From Bdellovibrio svalbardensis (GTDB taxonomy: Bacteria; Bdellovibrionota; Bdellovibrionia; Bdellovibrionales; Bdellovibrionaceae), in NCBI RefSeq assembly GCF_029531655.1, contig NZ_JANRMI010000001.1, positions 124,001-188,000 of the forward strand: a stretch of 64,000 nucleotides of DNA, in the 5' to 3' direction. Position 1 is the stretch's first letter. Each line of letters begins with the position of its first letter. Both the position numbers and the translations under genes were made by a program. Positions 45,358-54,481 of the stretch are shown here, one piece after another. The notes under the pieces are model-generated. The model worked only from the letters and a program-made list of their open reading frames with translations. It had not been told where the DNA came from and did no database searches.

Positions 45358-45570
45358 ATGGAATCAGAGTCAGGACTTTTACAGACAGTTGTTGAAGCGA
45401 CGGGTTTACCAGAAAGCCCCGTATACAACGAGCTCAATGCACTCATCACAAAAAATGGTTTCAATCCTGCTGATTTAAATCTCGAAGAATTGCGCGAAGT
45501 GATGGCTGAATATCTAAATTTGGTTTTTCTGGAAATGGCTGAGGCAGAAAAGAACTCTGCTTCCGCTTAA
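45358..45570 (+). CDS. Small acidic helical protein of unknown function
   Basis: 70 residues from ATG 45358, which has GGAGGCGGG just upstream; the longer frame upstream lies across the end of the SDR gene in another frame and is not real. Acidic, predicted mostly helical (LLQTVVEATGLP, NLEELREVMAEYLNLVFLEM), without a signal peptide or Cys. Function unknown. Its stop codon directly adjoins the stop of the opposite trypsin-like gene. Confidence 0.7.
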   Translation: MESESGLLQTVVEATGLPESPVYNELNALITKNGFNPADLNLEELREVMAEYLNLVFLEMAEAEKNSASA

Positions 45571-46410
45571 TTAAGGGCGAAAGCCCAATTTTATCAGGGC
45601 AGAATCGATAAACTCATGCTGCGAGTTGATTTTGGTATAAACACCATTCGAGTTGCAATTGTCATCGCCCAAGCCACGACTGATCACTCCCCACAAGAAC
45701 AAGGAACCTTTGATCGTCACGAAGGCTGGGCCGCCAGAGTCTCCATGACAAGCGCCCTTTCCATTTGATTGATCCAAGATAATCTCGGTGTCGCCAAATG
45801 ACTGGCCCAGGATCACATCAACTTTACGCAATTGATTGTCAGTGGCCTTAGTGATGCCGTCATTCAAACCATAGCCAGCCAATGTCACGGTCAACTTCGG
45901 CTTTAAAAGCGAATCATTAGGAAGCAATCGAGCCGCGCGATAACCTTGTGGGAAAGATCCTGGATACTTTAATAATGCAATGTCATTTGAATCTTCGCCC
46001 ATAGGTCCACTTTGACCAAACTTGGGATGAACCACTTGATCAGTCACAAGGCGAATATCGCTGTCTGAAAGGTTGTCCAGATCAGAAGTGAACACAACAT
46101 ACATGCGAGTATCATAGTGCTTATCCGAAGGTGGCACACAGTGCGCGGCCGTAAGAATAACTCCCGAGCGAAGTAAAGAGCCCGTGCAGAGATATTGAGA
46201 CTCAACATGATTGCGATCGAAGCTGGATATTAAAATCGCAACAGTAGTTTTACTGATCAGATCTGAAGAGATTACTTTTGCCCCGCCAACAATAGCGGAA
46301 CTGATCAATTTTGGATTTACTTCCCGCGATGATGGAGAACCCGAACAGGCCGACAACATAAACAAGCAAGTAGATACTGCTAGCGATGTTAAGACCTTGT
46401 TAAAACTCAT
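45571..46410 (-). CDS. Trypsin-like (S1) serine protease lipoprotein
   Basis: 279 residues. Lipobox LSAC (Cys22 from this start). Catalytic triad: His in VILTAAHC, Asp in DSNDIALLKYP and Ser in ACHGDSGGPAFV, with S1-type strands SAIVGGAKV near the maturation site. The Asp/Gly-rich pocket suggests trypsin-like specificity, but this is not certain. The start at 46410 is supported by GGGGGA about 6 nt upstream; an ATG 30 nt further up is not. Envelope-anchored, so likely active in the periplasm or at the surface, plausible for a predator. Confidence 0.92.
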   Translation of the reverse strand: MSFNKVLTSLAVSTCLFMLSACSGSPSSREVNPKLISSAIVGGAKVISSDLISKTTVAILISSFDRNHVESQYLCTGSLLRSGVILTAAHCVPPSDKHYDTRMYVVFTSDLDNLSDSDIRLVTDQVVHPKFGQSGPMGEDSNDIALLKYPGSFPQGYRAARLLPNDSLLKPKLTVTLAGYGLNDGITKATDNQLRKVDVILGQSFGDTEIILDQSNGKGACHGDSGGPAFVTIKGSLFLWGVISRGLGDDNCNSNGVYTKINSQHEFIDSALIKLGFRP

Positions 46411-46486
46411 GGATTTCCCCCGGGAGAAAACCTTAAACACTTAAATCAGAGTGGGGGCAATTGAAAAAAGACATCCTAACAAAATT

Positions 46487-46517
46487 AAAAAGGTCCTCGG
46501 TGTAAGCCGAAGACCTC
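46487..46517 (-). terminator. Terminator of the rpsF-DUF2232-rplI operon
   Basis: On the minus strand AGGTCTTCGG and CCGAGGACCT flank a TTACA loop and are followed by TTTTTAATTTT. It begins about 38 bp after the rplI stop. Confidence 0.8.
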
Positions 46518-46554
46518 TAAACAATTTTTAATTGTTATCTAACAATCTGTCGAA

Positions 46555-47001
46555 CTACGCGCGCTCAACAGAGATCTGGATCTTAGCTTCCAAACCTTCT
46601 GCATAACGAACAACCGCTTTGTGTTGACCCAAGAATTTGATTGGCTCTTCCAAGTGGATGTCGCGACGATCTACAGAGTGACCCAATTTTTGAAGCTCTT
46701 TAGAGATATCAGTAGTTGTTACTGTACCGAAAAGCTTGTCTGAATCAGCGCCAGCTTGCAATTTGAATGAAACAGTTGTGTTGTTGATTTTAGCAAGAAG
46801 TGCTTGGCGTTCAGCCAAAGCTTTTTTCTTCTTCGCATCAGCAACGCGTTTCAAGTGATCATACTCTTTTACGCGTTTTTCAGTTGCTTCAGCAGCTAGT
46901 TTACGTGGGAACAAGAAGTTTCTTGCGAAACCTTCAGAAACGTTCACCAATTCACCAACACGACCTACATCCTTAACGTCTTTTTGAAGAATAACTTTCA
47001 T
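46555..47001 (-). CDS. rplI: 50S ribosomal protein L9
   Basis: 148 residues, N-terminal domain [36 protein letters not shown], long connecting helix rich in Lys/Ala, and C-terminal domain [13 protein letters not shown]-like. GGAGAT precedes the ATG. Ends the rpsF operon; rpsR, which usually lies between rpsF and rplI, is not present here. Confidence 0.97.
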   Translation of the reverse strand: MKVILQKDVKDVGRVGELVNVSEGFARNFLFPRKLAAEATEKRVKEYDHLKRVADAKKKKALAERQALLAKINNTTVSFKLQAGADSDKLFGTVTTTDISKELQKLGHSVDRRDIHLEEPIKFLGQHKAVVRYAEGLEAKIQISVERA

Positions 47002-47043
47002 GTGATCTCCATATCTTCTCTGACTAGGTCAGAGCGAAAAAAT

Positions 47044-47937
47044 CTACTGTTGGTCAGCTCCAGCGATCTTCATTCTGCGAATGCGACCTCTGAAATCAAC
47101 CCAGTAATCGATCAAACCAACGATGCTTAAAATAAGCAGCAACTGGCCGACCAAGATTATGTATGTCAAAACTCGAGTGAAGGTACCGACCTTCAACGAA
47201 TTCAGAAATACCTCCAACACCGCCAAACCCTGAAAGAAATAAAGAACGAGTGCTACGTTCACAATATTCGCTGCGAGGATGGCAATGGCCTTACCGCCAA
47301 AACTCACCATTGTTAGAAGGAAGGCGATCATCGCTACCCAAATAAAAAACTCAGGCACACGATATTCTAACAACTTGAGCTGAGAGGCAATTTTCACGCG
47401 GGGCAAATTGAGCCACGAGAAAACCCTTCTCTCAAAAATTAATCCCACACCTAATGCCAAAATTAACAAGATGACAATGGCTGATGGAATTTGCTGCATC
47501 AGAATTGAAGCGTCTAATTTAACAGCGGGGTTCGCTTGTTGAACCTTCTCTGCAAATTGTTCGACCAACTTCTGAACTTCAGCGTACGTGTTAATCCCGT
47601 TCACTTTGAACGCGCCATAAATACTGATGCTTGCAGCACCGGCACCCAATAGCACACTCAGAATTCCTGAGAGCCACCACCCAAGACCTCTTTGTTCCAT
47701 TTCATTGTATGCGCCTAAAGTCATCCAAACGGAGCCAATGAAAAGAGCAAGCGGTTGAGCGTTGAGGAGCCACGCAGCCCCTGTTACTGACAGTCCAAGG
47801 ATCCAAAAGGCCCAAGGACCGTAAGCCTGGCGTAGCACGCGAAGAAGAGGAGCGCCAAAAATCACAGTTAACATCGACAACAAAATCGAGAGAGATGAAA
47901 TTGTGATGAACTTCTGCGGACTGGCGGTCTTCTTCAT
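47044..47937 (-). CDS. DUF2232-type polytopic membrane protein
   Basis: 297 residues with about eight hydrophobic segments. In place and character it corresponds to the DUF2232 (YybS-like) membrane proteins often found between rpsF and rplI. The C-terminal FFQGLAVLEVFLNSLKVG is typical. Function is unknown. It ends 42 bp before rplI and starts 20 bp after rpsF. Confidence 0.75.
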   Translation of the reverse strand: MKKTASPQKFITISSLSILLSMLTVIFGAPLLRVLRQAYGPWAFWILGLSVTGAAWLLNAQPLALFIGSVWMTLGAYNEMEQRGLGWWLSGILSVLLGAGAASISIYGAFKVNGINTYAEVQKLVEQFAEKVQQANPAVKLDASILMQQIPSAIVILLILALGVGLIFERRVFSWLNLPRVKIASQLKLLEYRVPEFFIWVAMIAFLLTMVSFGGKAIAILAANIVNVALVLYFFQGLAVLEVFLNSLKVGTFTRVLTYIILVGQLLLILSIVGLIDYWVDFRGRIRRMKIAGADQQ

Positions 47938-47957
47938 GAGCTATGCGCCTTTACTAA

Positions 47958-48413
47958 CTATTCGCGATCTGAACGATCAGAACGGTCAGCTTTTGCAGCA
48001 GCAAACGCAGCTTTACGAGCTAGCATTTTAGCTTCGCGCTCTTTTTCACGAGCAGCAGATTCAGAAAGACCTTTTTTGAAGCCTTCCACGAATTTAGCTA
48101 AAGGTACGCGCTCATCAAGGCGAGTATGCATAAAGCGAAGAACTTTGTCGTTGATACGCATAGTTCTTTCAAGCTCAGCAATAGCTTGAGTATCTGCTTC
48201 GAATGTAGAATGGAAGTAGATAGCTTTTTTCAACTTACCGATTTGAGTCGCCAAGTTGCGTTTTCCCCAAGTTTCCAAAGAGTTCACAGAACCTTGGAAC
48301 GATTCAATTGTTCCTTTGTTCTTTTTGAACAGATCTTTTTGTTCTTCGAGAGTTGAATCAGGGTGCATAAGCACAACAACTTCATAAGGTTGTTTTGCGA
48401 TTGTTTTTTCCAT
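47958..48413 (-). CDS. rpsF: 30S ribosomal protein S6
   Basis: 151 residues, longer than the about 100 of the core, because of a charged C-terminal tail with REKEREAKMLARKAAFAAAK and DRSDRSDRE. The core has YEVVVLMHPDSTLEEQKDLF, WGKRNLATQIGKLKKAIYFH and MRINDKVLRFMHTR. The start at 48413 has AAAGGA about 7 nt upstream; an in-frame start 48 nt further up is not supported. First gene of rpsF-DUF2232-rplI. Confidence 0.95.
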   Translation of the reverse strand: MEKTIAKQPYEVVVLMHPDSTLEEQKDLFKKNKGTIESFQGSVNSLETWGKRNLATQIGKLKKAIYFHSTFEADTQAIAELERTMRINDKVLRFMHTRLDERVPLAKFVEGFKKGLSESAAREKEREAKMLARKAAFAAAKADRSDRSDRE

Positions 48414-48497
48414 GTATTTTCCTTTCGGTTTATAGCCCCCACCATACAGGAGCGGGAGCAAGGATGACTTTTATTAACTTTTTAAATACTTGTTTTC

Positions 48498-48517
48498 ACT
48501 CCAGCTTACGCCGGAGT
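48498..48517. repeat. ACTCCAGC/GCCGGAGT hairpin, one mismatch
   Basis: ACTCCAGC (48498-48505), loop TTAC, GCCGGAGT (48510-48517), in the region between rpsF and the FHA gene. Same family as the hairpins at 39091 and 55547. Confidence 0.6.
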
Positions 48518-48563
48518 AGGTAGGGTTTAGCACGGCCAAAGCCCAAGCACAAGTAATAGGCAA

Positions 48564-48592
48564 TTGAATACCCCAGAATCCAGCCCTATCAT
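48564..48592 (+). promoter_or_regulatory. Predicted FHA-gene promoter, leaderless geometry
   Basis: -35 TTGAAT (48564-48569), 17-nt spacer, -10 TATCAT (48587-48592), then 6 nt to the ATG at 48599. No Shine-Dalgarno is visible. Confidence 0.5.
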
Positions 48593-48598
48593 TCAATA

Positions 48599-49288
48599 AT
48601 GGCTACATTTATCGAGATCGTTGAGGGCGCAAATGAAGGATCCAGGATTCAGGTCTCTGAGGGGATGACTCTTGGACGCACCAAGGCCGATATAATCATT
48701 AAGGACCCGAAGGTCTCTAGCACCCACGCCGAGATATCCGTAAACACCAAAGATCAACTGGTTTTGGTCGATTTGGAATCCTCCAACGGCATACATATAA
48801 GTGGTCGCCGTGTAAAAAAAGTGACGTTATTACCGGGAGTTATCTTCGAGATCGGGCGCACTCAGTTTAAAGTCATTGTCGTTGAGGAAGAGCTCGCCAT
48901 TAACTTTGAGGTTTTCGTAACTTGGCGCAGCAAGGTGATCAATGGGGTTCGCCAATCAGCAGTCGTCGACGGCTCGGCAAGCTCAAAACCCGAGAGTTTT
49001 TCACCCGCACTCAAGCTTCAGTTCATTCAAGGCATCCAGACCGATGAGGAAATAATTTTAGGGTATGGTCCACGCCAAGCCGGGGCTGACTCCCTGGATA
49101 TTGAGCTATTGGATGAGGAGGCCCCGCGGGAAGCCTTTGAACTGCTGCCGGGACCTGGGATGGTTAAAATAAAAATCAACGCCGTAGGCAGGGTGACCCT
49201 TAACAAGAAAGCCGTAGATGCCGAAATATTAAAAGATGGAGACTTGATTTCCGTGGGTACAACCCTCATTAAAGTCTCTTATCTTTAA
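48599..49288 (+). CDS. FHA-domain protein
   Basis: 229 residues. N-terminal forkhead-associated domain (residues 5-95) that binds phosphothreonine: TLGRTKADIIIKDPKVSSTHAEISV carries the Gly-Arg, Ser and His contacts, and SSNGIHISGRRV the Asn-Gly. Residues 140-229 look like a second, degenerate FHA-like beta domain (DGDLISVGTTLIKVSYL, DADE/LNKKAVDAEIL) without the GR/SxxH motif. Suggests a link to Ser/Thr kinase signalling; no kinase gene is in the window. The start has no ribosome binding site but sits 6 nt after a -10 box. Confidence 0.88.
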   Translation: MATFIEIVEGANEGSRIQVSEGMTLGRTKADIIIKDPKVSSTHAEISVNTKDQLVLVDLESSNGIHISGRRVKKVTLLPGVIFEIGRTQFKVIVVEEELAINFEVFVTWRSKVINGVRQSAVVDGSASSKPESFSPALKLQFIQGIQTDEEIILGYGPRQAGADSLDIELLDEEAPREAFELLPGPGMVKIKINAVGRVTLNKKAVDAEILKDGDLISVGTTLIKVSYL

Positions 49289-49310
49289 GCGCATCTGAAG
49301 CAAGGGCCTC

Positions 49311-50180
49311 ATGGAGACGATACCAAAATCAACAGGCAGTTTTGAAAGCTTTGACGGCACGCCGATCTATTACGAGGTGCGTGGCGAAGGCGATCCGCTT
49401 GTTCTTATTTATGGCATCGCGTGTCCCATCAATCATTGGCACTATCAAATCGAATACTTTTCCAAAAAATATAAAGTCATCGCATTTGATTTGCGCGGAC
49501 ACCACAAAAGCACACCGATCGCCGACATGAGAAATCTCACCATGGATGCGCTGGGAAAAGATGTCATTGGTTTGTTGGATCATTTGAAAATCAAACGTGC
49601 GCATTTTGCCGGACACAGCTTTGGCGCGCCTTTACTATTACATCTTTATGAAATGAAACCCGAAGTCATTCGCTCCATGATCTTCATCAATGGCTTTGCG
49701 AAAAACCCAATCAAGGGCATGTTTGGCTTAGATGTCATTGAGCCTTTTTTCTATTTCATTAAAGCACAGTACGAACAGCAACCGGATCTGTGGAATACTC
49801 TGTGGAAATTGGCTGTGGATAACCCAATGTCCATGTACCTTGCCGCATTGGCTGGTGGATTTAATTTAAAGGTCACGCACTTCAAGGATATTGAGGTTTA
49901 TACTCGCGGCGTAGCGAGAATGAATCTTGAAGTGTTTCTGAATCTCTTCGAAGAATTAATGAAATATGATGGAGAGTCAGTTCTTACAAAGATTGAGGCG
50001 CCAGTTCTTATTATTTCCGGTGAACGAGACATGGTGACCCCGATCAGATTTCAATATCATTTCAAAGAGAAAATTAAACATTCTGAATTTGTTCTCGTTC
50101 CTTATGGCTCTCACTGCACCCAATTAGACTTCCCAGATTATACCAATCTAAAAATGGAGAAGTTCATCTCAGAGTCTTAG
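49311..50180 (+). CDS. Alpha/beta-hydrolase
   Basis: 289 residues; substrate unknown. Nucleophile elbow GHSFGAP (Ser near residue 103), oxyanion region DLRGHHKS, acid in SGERDMVTP near residue 240 and His in YGSHCTQLDFP near 268, so the Ser-Asp-His triad is complete. No signal peptide, so cytoplasmic. AAGGG lies 6 nt before the ATG, 22 bp after the FHA gene; the two are probably co-transcribed. Confidence 0.9.
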   Translation: METIPKSTGSFESFDGTPIYYEVRGEGDPLVLIYGIACPINHWHYQIEYFSKKYKVIAFDLRGHHKSTPIADMRNLTMDALGKDVIGLLDHLKIKRAHFAGHSFGAPLLLHLYEMKPEVIRSMIFINGFAKNPIKGMFGLDVIEPFFYFIKAQYEQQPDLWNTLWKLAVDNPMSMYLAALAGGFNLKVTHFKDIEVYTRGVARMNLEVFLNLFEELMKYDGESVLTKIEAPVLIISGERDMVTPIRFQYHFKEKIKHSEFVLVPYGSHCTQLDFPDYTNLKMEKFISES

Positions 50181-50517
50181 ATCACCCGAAAGGGTTAGGA
50201 AATTGGTTTAAGAGTATATAAATACTTTCTGTTGTTATTTAACAATGCGACACCATATATAAGAATGGTTTCTGGTTTAATCTGAGGAATATCTCTATTT
50301 TTACTTATACTTAGTGAAAAAATCGATAAGTGCTCCACACTGCTCCGCTTTACCTGCCAAATTACAATAAAAAAATATTTCGTCATTTTTGTGTTAAATA
50401 CTCGTCAATTACAGTATCTCTCTGCCTCATTACAAAAAATGAACCCGGGCGCTCGAGAAAAATTGTACGTACCAGCTTAAATCGACCGCCCAACCAAGGT
50501 AACGGAGAAATTAGAAT
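50181..50517. other. AT-rich region upstream of the secreted-protein operon
   Basis: About 337 bp without a gene, clearly more AT-rich than its surroundings. It contains an AGTAT-ATAA-ATACT palindrome (50213-50226) and several AT-rich stretches, but no promoter that I can call with confidence. It must hold the promoter of the operon that starts at 50518. Confidence 0.4.
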
Positions 50518-51054
50518 ATGAAACTAAAATCCCTCATGGCGATTTTGGCAGCCCTTTGCGTAAATTCAACCGCATTTGCCGATGAGTTCGATGGCGGCAG
50601 CGGTGAGTTCGATCCAAAACCACTTCCAAACTACACTGAAGCAGAAATTCAAAAGAAAATCGCTCAAGAGATGGAAATCGCATGCTCTGGCAACTTGTGC
50701 CGCATTGTTGGCACTGACAGCTCTGGCGAAGGCTGGACTGTTTCTTTCAACGTTGGATACGGCAACGGCAACGGCAACAGCGGAACTTCTATCTACATCG
50801 GTGATAAATATAACAACAATCCAAACGACACGACTTGGAACGCTGGCATCACTGTCACTTACAAAAACTACCATTGCCAATCAAATTTGCGCGTGACTCC
50901 AGCGGTGTACCGCTTCGTCAACACGTACATGTACAACATGGTTAACAGCGACGGATCTACGAAAAGAAATTTCTCTCCTGCAGATCAGACGGTAATTTTG
51001 TTCTACACAACAATGTTGAACAAAGTTGATTCTTGCGCAAACGCGGCTAAATAG
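50518..51054 (+). CDS. Secreted protein, first gene of the unknown operon
   Basis: 178 residues; family not recognised. Signal peptide with cleavage at AFA-D (residue 21). The mature protein is Asn/Gly-rich in the middle (GYGNGNGNSGTSIYIGDKYNNN) with beta-like strands and four cysteines (residues 57, 62, 120 and 174, counted approximately) that could form two disulfides. GGAG lies 11 nt before the ATG. The next gene starts 24 bp later, and seven genes in a row run on this strand. Confidence 0.78.
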   Translation: MKLKSLMAILAALCVNSTAFADEFDGGSGEFDPKPLPNYTEAEIQKKIAQEMEIACSGNLCRIVGTDSSGEGWTVSFNVGYGNGNGNSGTSIYIGDKYNNNPNDTTWNAGITVTYKNYHCQSNLRVTPAVYRFVNTYMYNMVNSDGSTKRNFSPADQTVILFYTTMLNKVDSCANAAK

Positions 51055-51078
51055 ATTTCAAACGACGGGAATATTTTC

Positions 51079-53835
51079 ATGTTTTCCAAATATGCACTCC
51101 TGAATTTCTGGGTTTCTGCATCAACACTGCTGTTCTCGTCGAACTCTATCGCCCAGGTTACAACATCCTCTCAGATGAACAACCTGCGCATAACCAATCG
51201 TGCACAATGTGCGATTGATTCTGATTATCCAACTGCTTCTGCTTTCTTGATCCTAGATGGCTATAACGCCGGCAAGCTGGGCAACTCGTTAGCTAAAAAC
51301 ATCGGTCTTGACGAGGCACAAACCTCACAAGACACGATGAAAGAGTTCCGCCTCTCCGTCAGTCATCTTACTTTAACGATCATCAACAAGATCATGACGG
51401 GCAAACTGCCTCTCTTGCCGATGAATTTGAAAGTGGCGAAACTTTACAATTATACTTCTTTGGCAAATTCATGCGGTGATAAAGTTTATTGCGCAGAACT
51501 ACAAAACCATTTGGCAAAAATCTGGGCGTTATCTGAAAACTCCGCGATTACCTCTGTCAGCCCCGAATGGAAAAAGATCGACAACTTCTCTGCGTCCAAC
51601 TTCATGTCTCAACAAGGCAGTCGTCGCGTCGGATGTTACTACTTAAAAAGGTTTTCACCACTTCAGGGGCAACTTCACAACACGACACTTGATACAGCCT
51701 CTTTGCAGGAAATGGCTGTTGCTTTCCTGGAACAGGAAAAATACATCACCAGCTGCTACGACACCGATGCATCTTTGGACTCTCGCAACGCCGCTCTTCA
51801 AATTGATATCAAAACAGGGGAGCTCGACAGTTGGAATGCAAAAGGTTTTGATTTCTGGAATAGCGTAAAAATTTATCTTTCATGGGCTTGGCGCAATACC
51901 GACGTTGTGAACCACATGAGCCCGCGCTTTGGTGAAGTTTTTAAATCTGTGGCTCTTGAAGAGTCTATGATGCTGATTCCAAACGGATGCAAGAGCATCA
52001 CCAAGCCTTCTTGCGACAGTGAGCATTTGGCTCTTAATAACCTTCGTGAACTTGCTAAACAAGACACAAAAGATTCTGGCTTTAATACGGAAGTTCCACA
52101 AAGCCCTGACAAAACAATGCTTGAGCGCGGTGCTCGCGCAGTGAATAACGACTTCCTCAATACCAAAGGGTATATGTCGGCCGGGGAGTGGGTTGAAAAC
52201 TTCCGCAAAAATTTCGTGCAAACTCGCGGTTCTGCTAAGAATCGCCTGCAAAGTTCCGTTCAATTCATGAATATCCTGGCGGACACGATGACTGCCGATA
52301 CTCTGGTTGAGTTCGTTAAGCCAATTGCTCTTGCCTCAAAACTTTCATCACTTCAGCGGGACGAGCTTTACTATCTTTGCACCGAAGTTCGCCTTGCCGG
52401 CGATAAACGTCTTGATTTTATGAAATCAGATATTGATGGTATCGCTGGGCTTAAGAACATGAATAAGGCCTTGGATAGTTCAAAACGCTCAATTGAGCAA
52501 TTTGTCGCTTACTTTGACGTTGTCTCGAAAGGAATTCTTCCTTACTGCGATCAGCTCGAAAAAACCAATATCTGGCAGGCAGCGGGATACACTGTAAATA
52601 AATCTGGTTTTAAATCTTGGGCGAAAGAAGTTTTAAGTACTCCGACGGAAGAAACTCCTTCAACTTTCCAACCGCAAATTTACGGCGCACCACTTTTAGT
52701 GTGGAATTCTTCATTGGGTGCTCAAGAAGGAAATGTTATTTGTGCTTCTGGTGTTGACTGTGCTCGGGGCGTTATCAAGGCCATGGTAGACCTTTATGCA
52801 GTCGCTCAATATGCTGATGCTTTCCTGCCAATCTCATCAACGGCCGCTTCTCCTGACGTCTTCAATCCTTATTCTGAATTGAAAGCCTGCAAAATCTACG
52901 ATCCTTGGTATCAGTCAAAGCGAGCGAATCGCGTATTCATGGCAGACCTCGCCAGCACAGCCTTGTTTGGCTGGAACTTCATGCCCATTTATATCGACGC
53001 GGACTATACGCCTCCAAAAGTTACTTCGTTCCAACGTTTGCTTAAAGATGGCGTGATTAAGTTTGATGCGAATATCGAAAAGTCGAAGATGGTGGCCTCC
53101 CTCCTTGCTGACTTCGGCCCCCTAACTGGTGCTCCATGTGCAGTTTCGATTGCACCAAATGCAAAGACCTTTAACTTCCTCGCGTTCGACGGAATTTCTG
53201 TCAACTATTGCGACAGCAAATCCACGGGAGGCGCTATTGCCAATGGAGCAAATAATATCTCGACCAATCCAGAGAAGACTCGCTCTTACTGTGGTGGCTG
53301 TTCTATCAATTTTGTGGGTGTTGGATCTGCCGCGTCTGTGACCAGCGCTGCAACTTCATTCAATCCTATTAAAATGGGTGTCTATCTTTTCAGAGCGATT
53401 TACCGTTTTGTTAATGCCAAGAAAGACCCCGTCAATGTGCCGATGTCTTACAATGTTGATTTGGCAAAGGTTGCGGATGCTTATCGCCGCTACGGCACCA
53501 TTCCAAAAGATTGCGTAAATCAATTAGGTCAAGGATTGAAATGCTTCCAAGACATCTGCTCTGCAAAGGCCGCAGATTTCTTTGAACGCCTCACTGGCGG
53601 AAAAGTTACTACGATTTCGATTCAAGATGCCAACGGCCACAATGACAACGGTTTCTCTTCCAACTCATACCAAAGAAGAGCCTGGGTGAAGTCAGATCTT
53701 TGCACAGGCGAAACTGTATTCAATTTCTCATGTAGAGAAAATGGGTCGGGATTCTATGTTGGTGGCACAGACGGAAATATGTGGGGAGCAAGTGGCTCCT
53801 GCAAAAAATATATTAGAGAAGGGCGCTGGAAATAA
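51079..53835 (+). CDS. Large secreted Cys-rich protein, unknown family
   Basis: 918 residues. Signal peptide with cleavage near SIA-Q (residue 25). The mature part is mainly helical in its first 550 residues with scattered Cys. In the C-terminal third Cys is dense: APCAVSIAPNAK, VNYCDSKS, SYCGGCSINFVG, PKDCVNQ, LKCFQDICSAK, SDLCTGETVFNFSCREN, SGSCKKYIREG. A hydrophobic stretch near residue 760 (MGVYLFRAIYRFV) is short of a clear membrane helix. No catalytic motif recognised. GGGAA precedes the ATG; its stop overlaps the next ATG (TAATG). Confidence 0.78.
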   Translation: MFSKYALLNFWVSASTLLFSSNSIAQVTTSSQMNNLRITNRAQCAIDSDYPTASAFLILDGYNAGKLGNSLAKNIGLDEAQTSQDTMKEFRLSVSHLTLTIINKIMTGKLPLLPMNLKVAKLYNYTSLANSCGDKVYCAELQNHLAKIWALSENSAITSVSPEWKKIDNFSASNFMSQQGSRRVGCYYLKRFSPLQGQLHNTTLDTASLQEMAVAFLEQEKYITSCYDTDASLDSRNAALQIDIKTGELDSWNAKGFDFWNSVKIYLSWAWRNTDVVNHMSPRFGEVFKSVALEESMMLIPNGCKSITKPSCDSEHLALNNLRELAKQDTKDSGFNTEVPQSPDKTMLERGARAVNNDFLNTKGYMSAGEWVENFRKNFVQTRGSAKNRLQSSVQFMNILADTMTADTLVEFVKPIALASKLSSLQRDELYYLCTEVRLAGDKRLDFMKSDIDGIAGLKNMNKALDSSKRSIEQFVAYFDVVSKGILPYCDQLEKTNIWQAAGYTVNKSGFKSWAKEVLSTPTEETPSTFQPQIYGAPLLVWNSSLGAQEGNVICASGVDCARGVIKAMVDLYAVAQYADAFLPISSTAASPDVFNPYSELKACKIYDPWYQSKRANRVFMADLASTALFGWNFMPIYIDADYTPPKVTSFQRLLKDGVIKFDANIEKSKMVASLLADFGPLTGAPCAVSIAPNAKTFNFLAFDGISVNYCDSKSTGGAIANGANNISTNPEKTRSYCGGCSINFVGVGSAASVTSAATSFNPIKMGVYLFRAIYRFVNAKKDPVNVPMSYNVDLAKVADAYRRYGTIPKDCVNQLGQGLKCFQDICSAKAADFFERLTGGKVTTISIQDANGHNDNGFSSNSYQRRAWVKSDLCTGETVFNFSCRENGSGFYVGGTDGNMWGASGSCKKYIREGRWK

Positions 53836-54434
53836 TGATCTCTAAAGCTATTCTTGCAGCTGCTATTATTCTGGTTTCTTCTGTTTCATTGGCTTTTTCA
53901 ATCAACAGCCGTTATGCCATCAATGAAAAAGGTGCCTACATCAAAGAAACTCAAGTTCTTTGTGATATGAATGAGGCCGAATATTGTCAGGTACTCTGCA
54001 AACAAGATAACGAGTGTCGCAGAACTGAACCTTATTGCTTAAATTGCGCCGGAACAACCTCCACTGTTTTGAGAACTCTGTTTAGTCAAATTTCTCAAAA
54101 TTATGTTCCCACTCAAACGGAAATTCCAACATCTGCGATTGTTCGATATTTAGCTACTACGAATTATATCTTGATCGGCGCTAAAAGCGTTTACAACTAC
54201 TACAAGCCACTCAACTCTGGAGAGTTCCTAAGTAATCTTCAGGCGCTATGCCCGACGCCTACGGATGATCCTCTTTTGGCAATTAAACTTTCACCGGTGC
54301 AAGAACCGGAAAAAATGAGCTTCATCCTGTGTAAAAGTGCGGATGGAAGAACTCAAGCCTTCGATGTCAGTCCTCGCCAGCCAGGCTTAGGCAATCAAGT
54401 GCTGGGTTCACAAATTAAACTAAGTCTTCAATAG
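53835..54434 (+). CDS. Small secreted Cys-rich protein, unknown family
   Basis: 199 residues with a signal peptide (cleavage near LAF-S, residue 21). Residues 42-75 hold eight cysteines in a compact knot-like cluster (VLCDMNEAEYCQVLC, NECRRTEPYCLNCAG), with later Cys in ALCPTP and ILCKSAD. No family recognised. Its ATG overlaps the stop of the 918-residue gene by one base, so the two are translationally coupled and may form one complex. Confidence 0.75.
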   Translation: MISKAILAAAIILVSSVSLAFSINSRYAINEKGAYIKETQVLCDMNEAEYCQVLCKQDNECRRTEPYCLNCAGTTSTVLRTLFSQISQNYVPTQTEIPTSAIVRYLATTNYILIGAKSVYNYYKPLNSGEFLSNLQALCPTPTDDPLLAIKLSPVQEPEKMSFILCKSADGRTQAFDVSPRQPGLGNQVLGSQIKLSLQ

Positions 54435-54481
54435 GTACGTATTTAATAACAAAACCCCAAAAGGGAAATTAAGGAGAATCA

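Noticed and set aside
50213-50226. AT-rich palindrome as a terminator of the alpha/beta-hydrolase gene
   Set aside because: The stem is only five A/T-rich pairs and no T-run follows.
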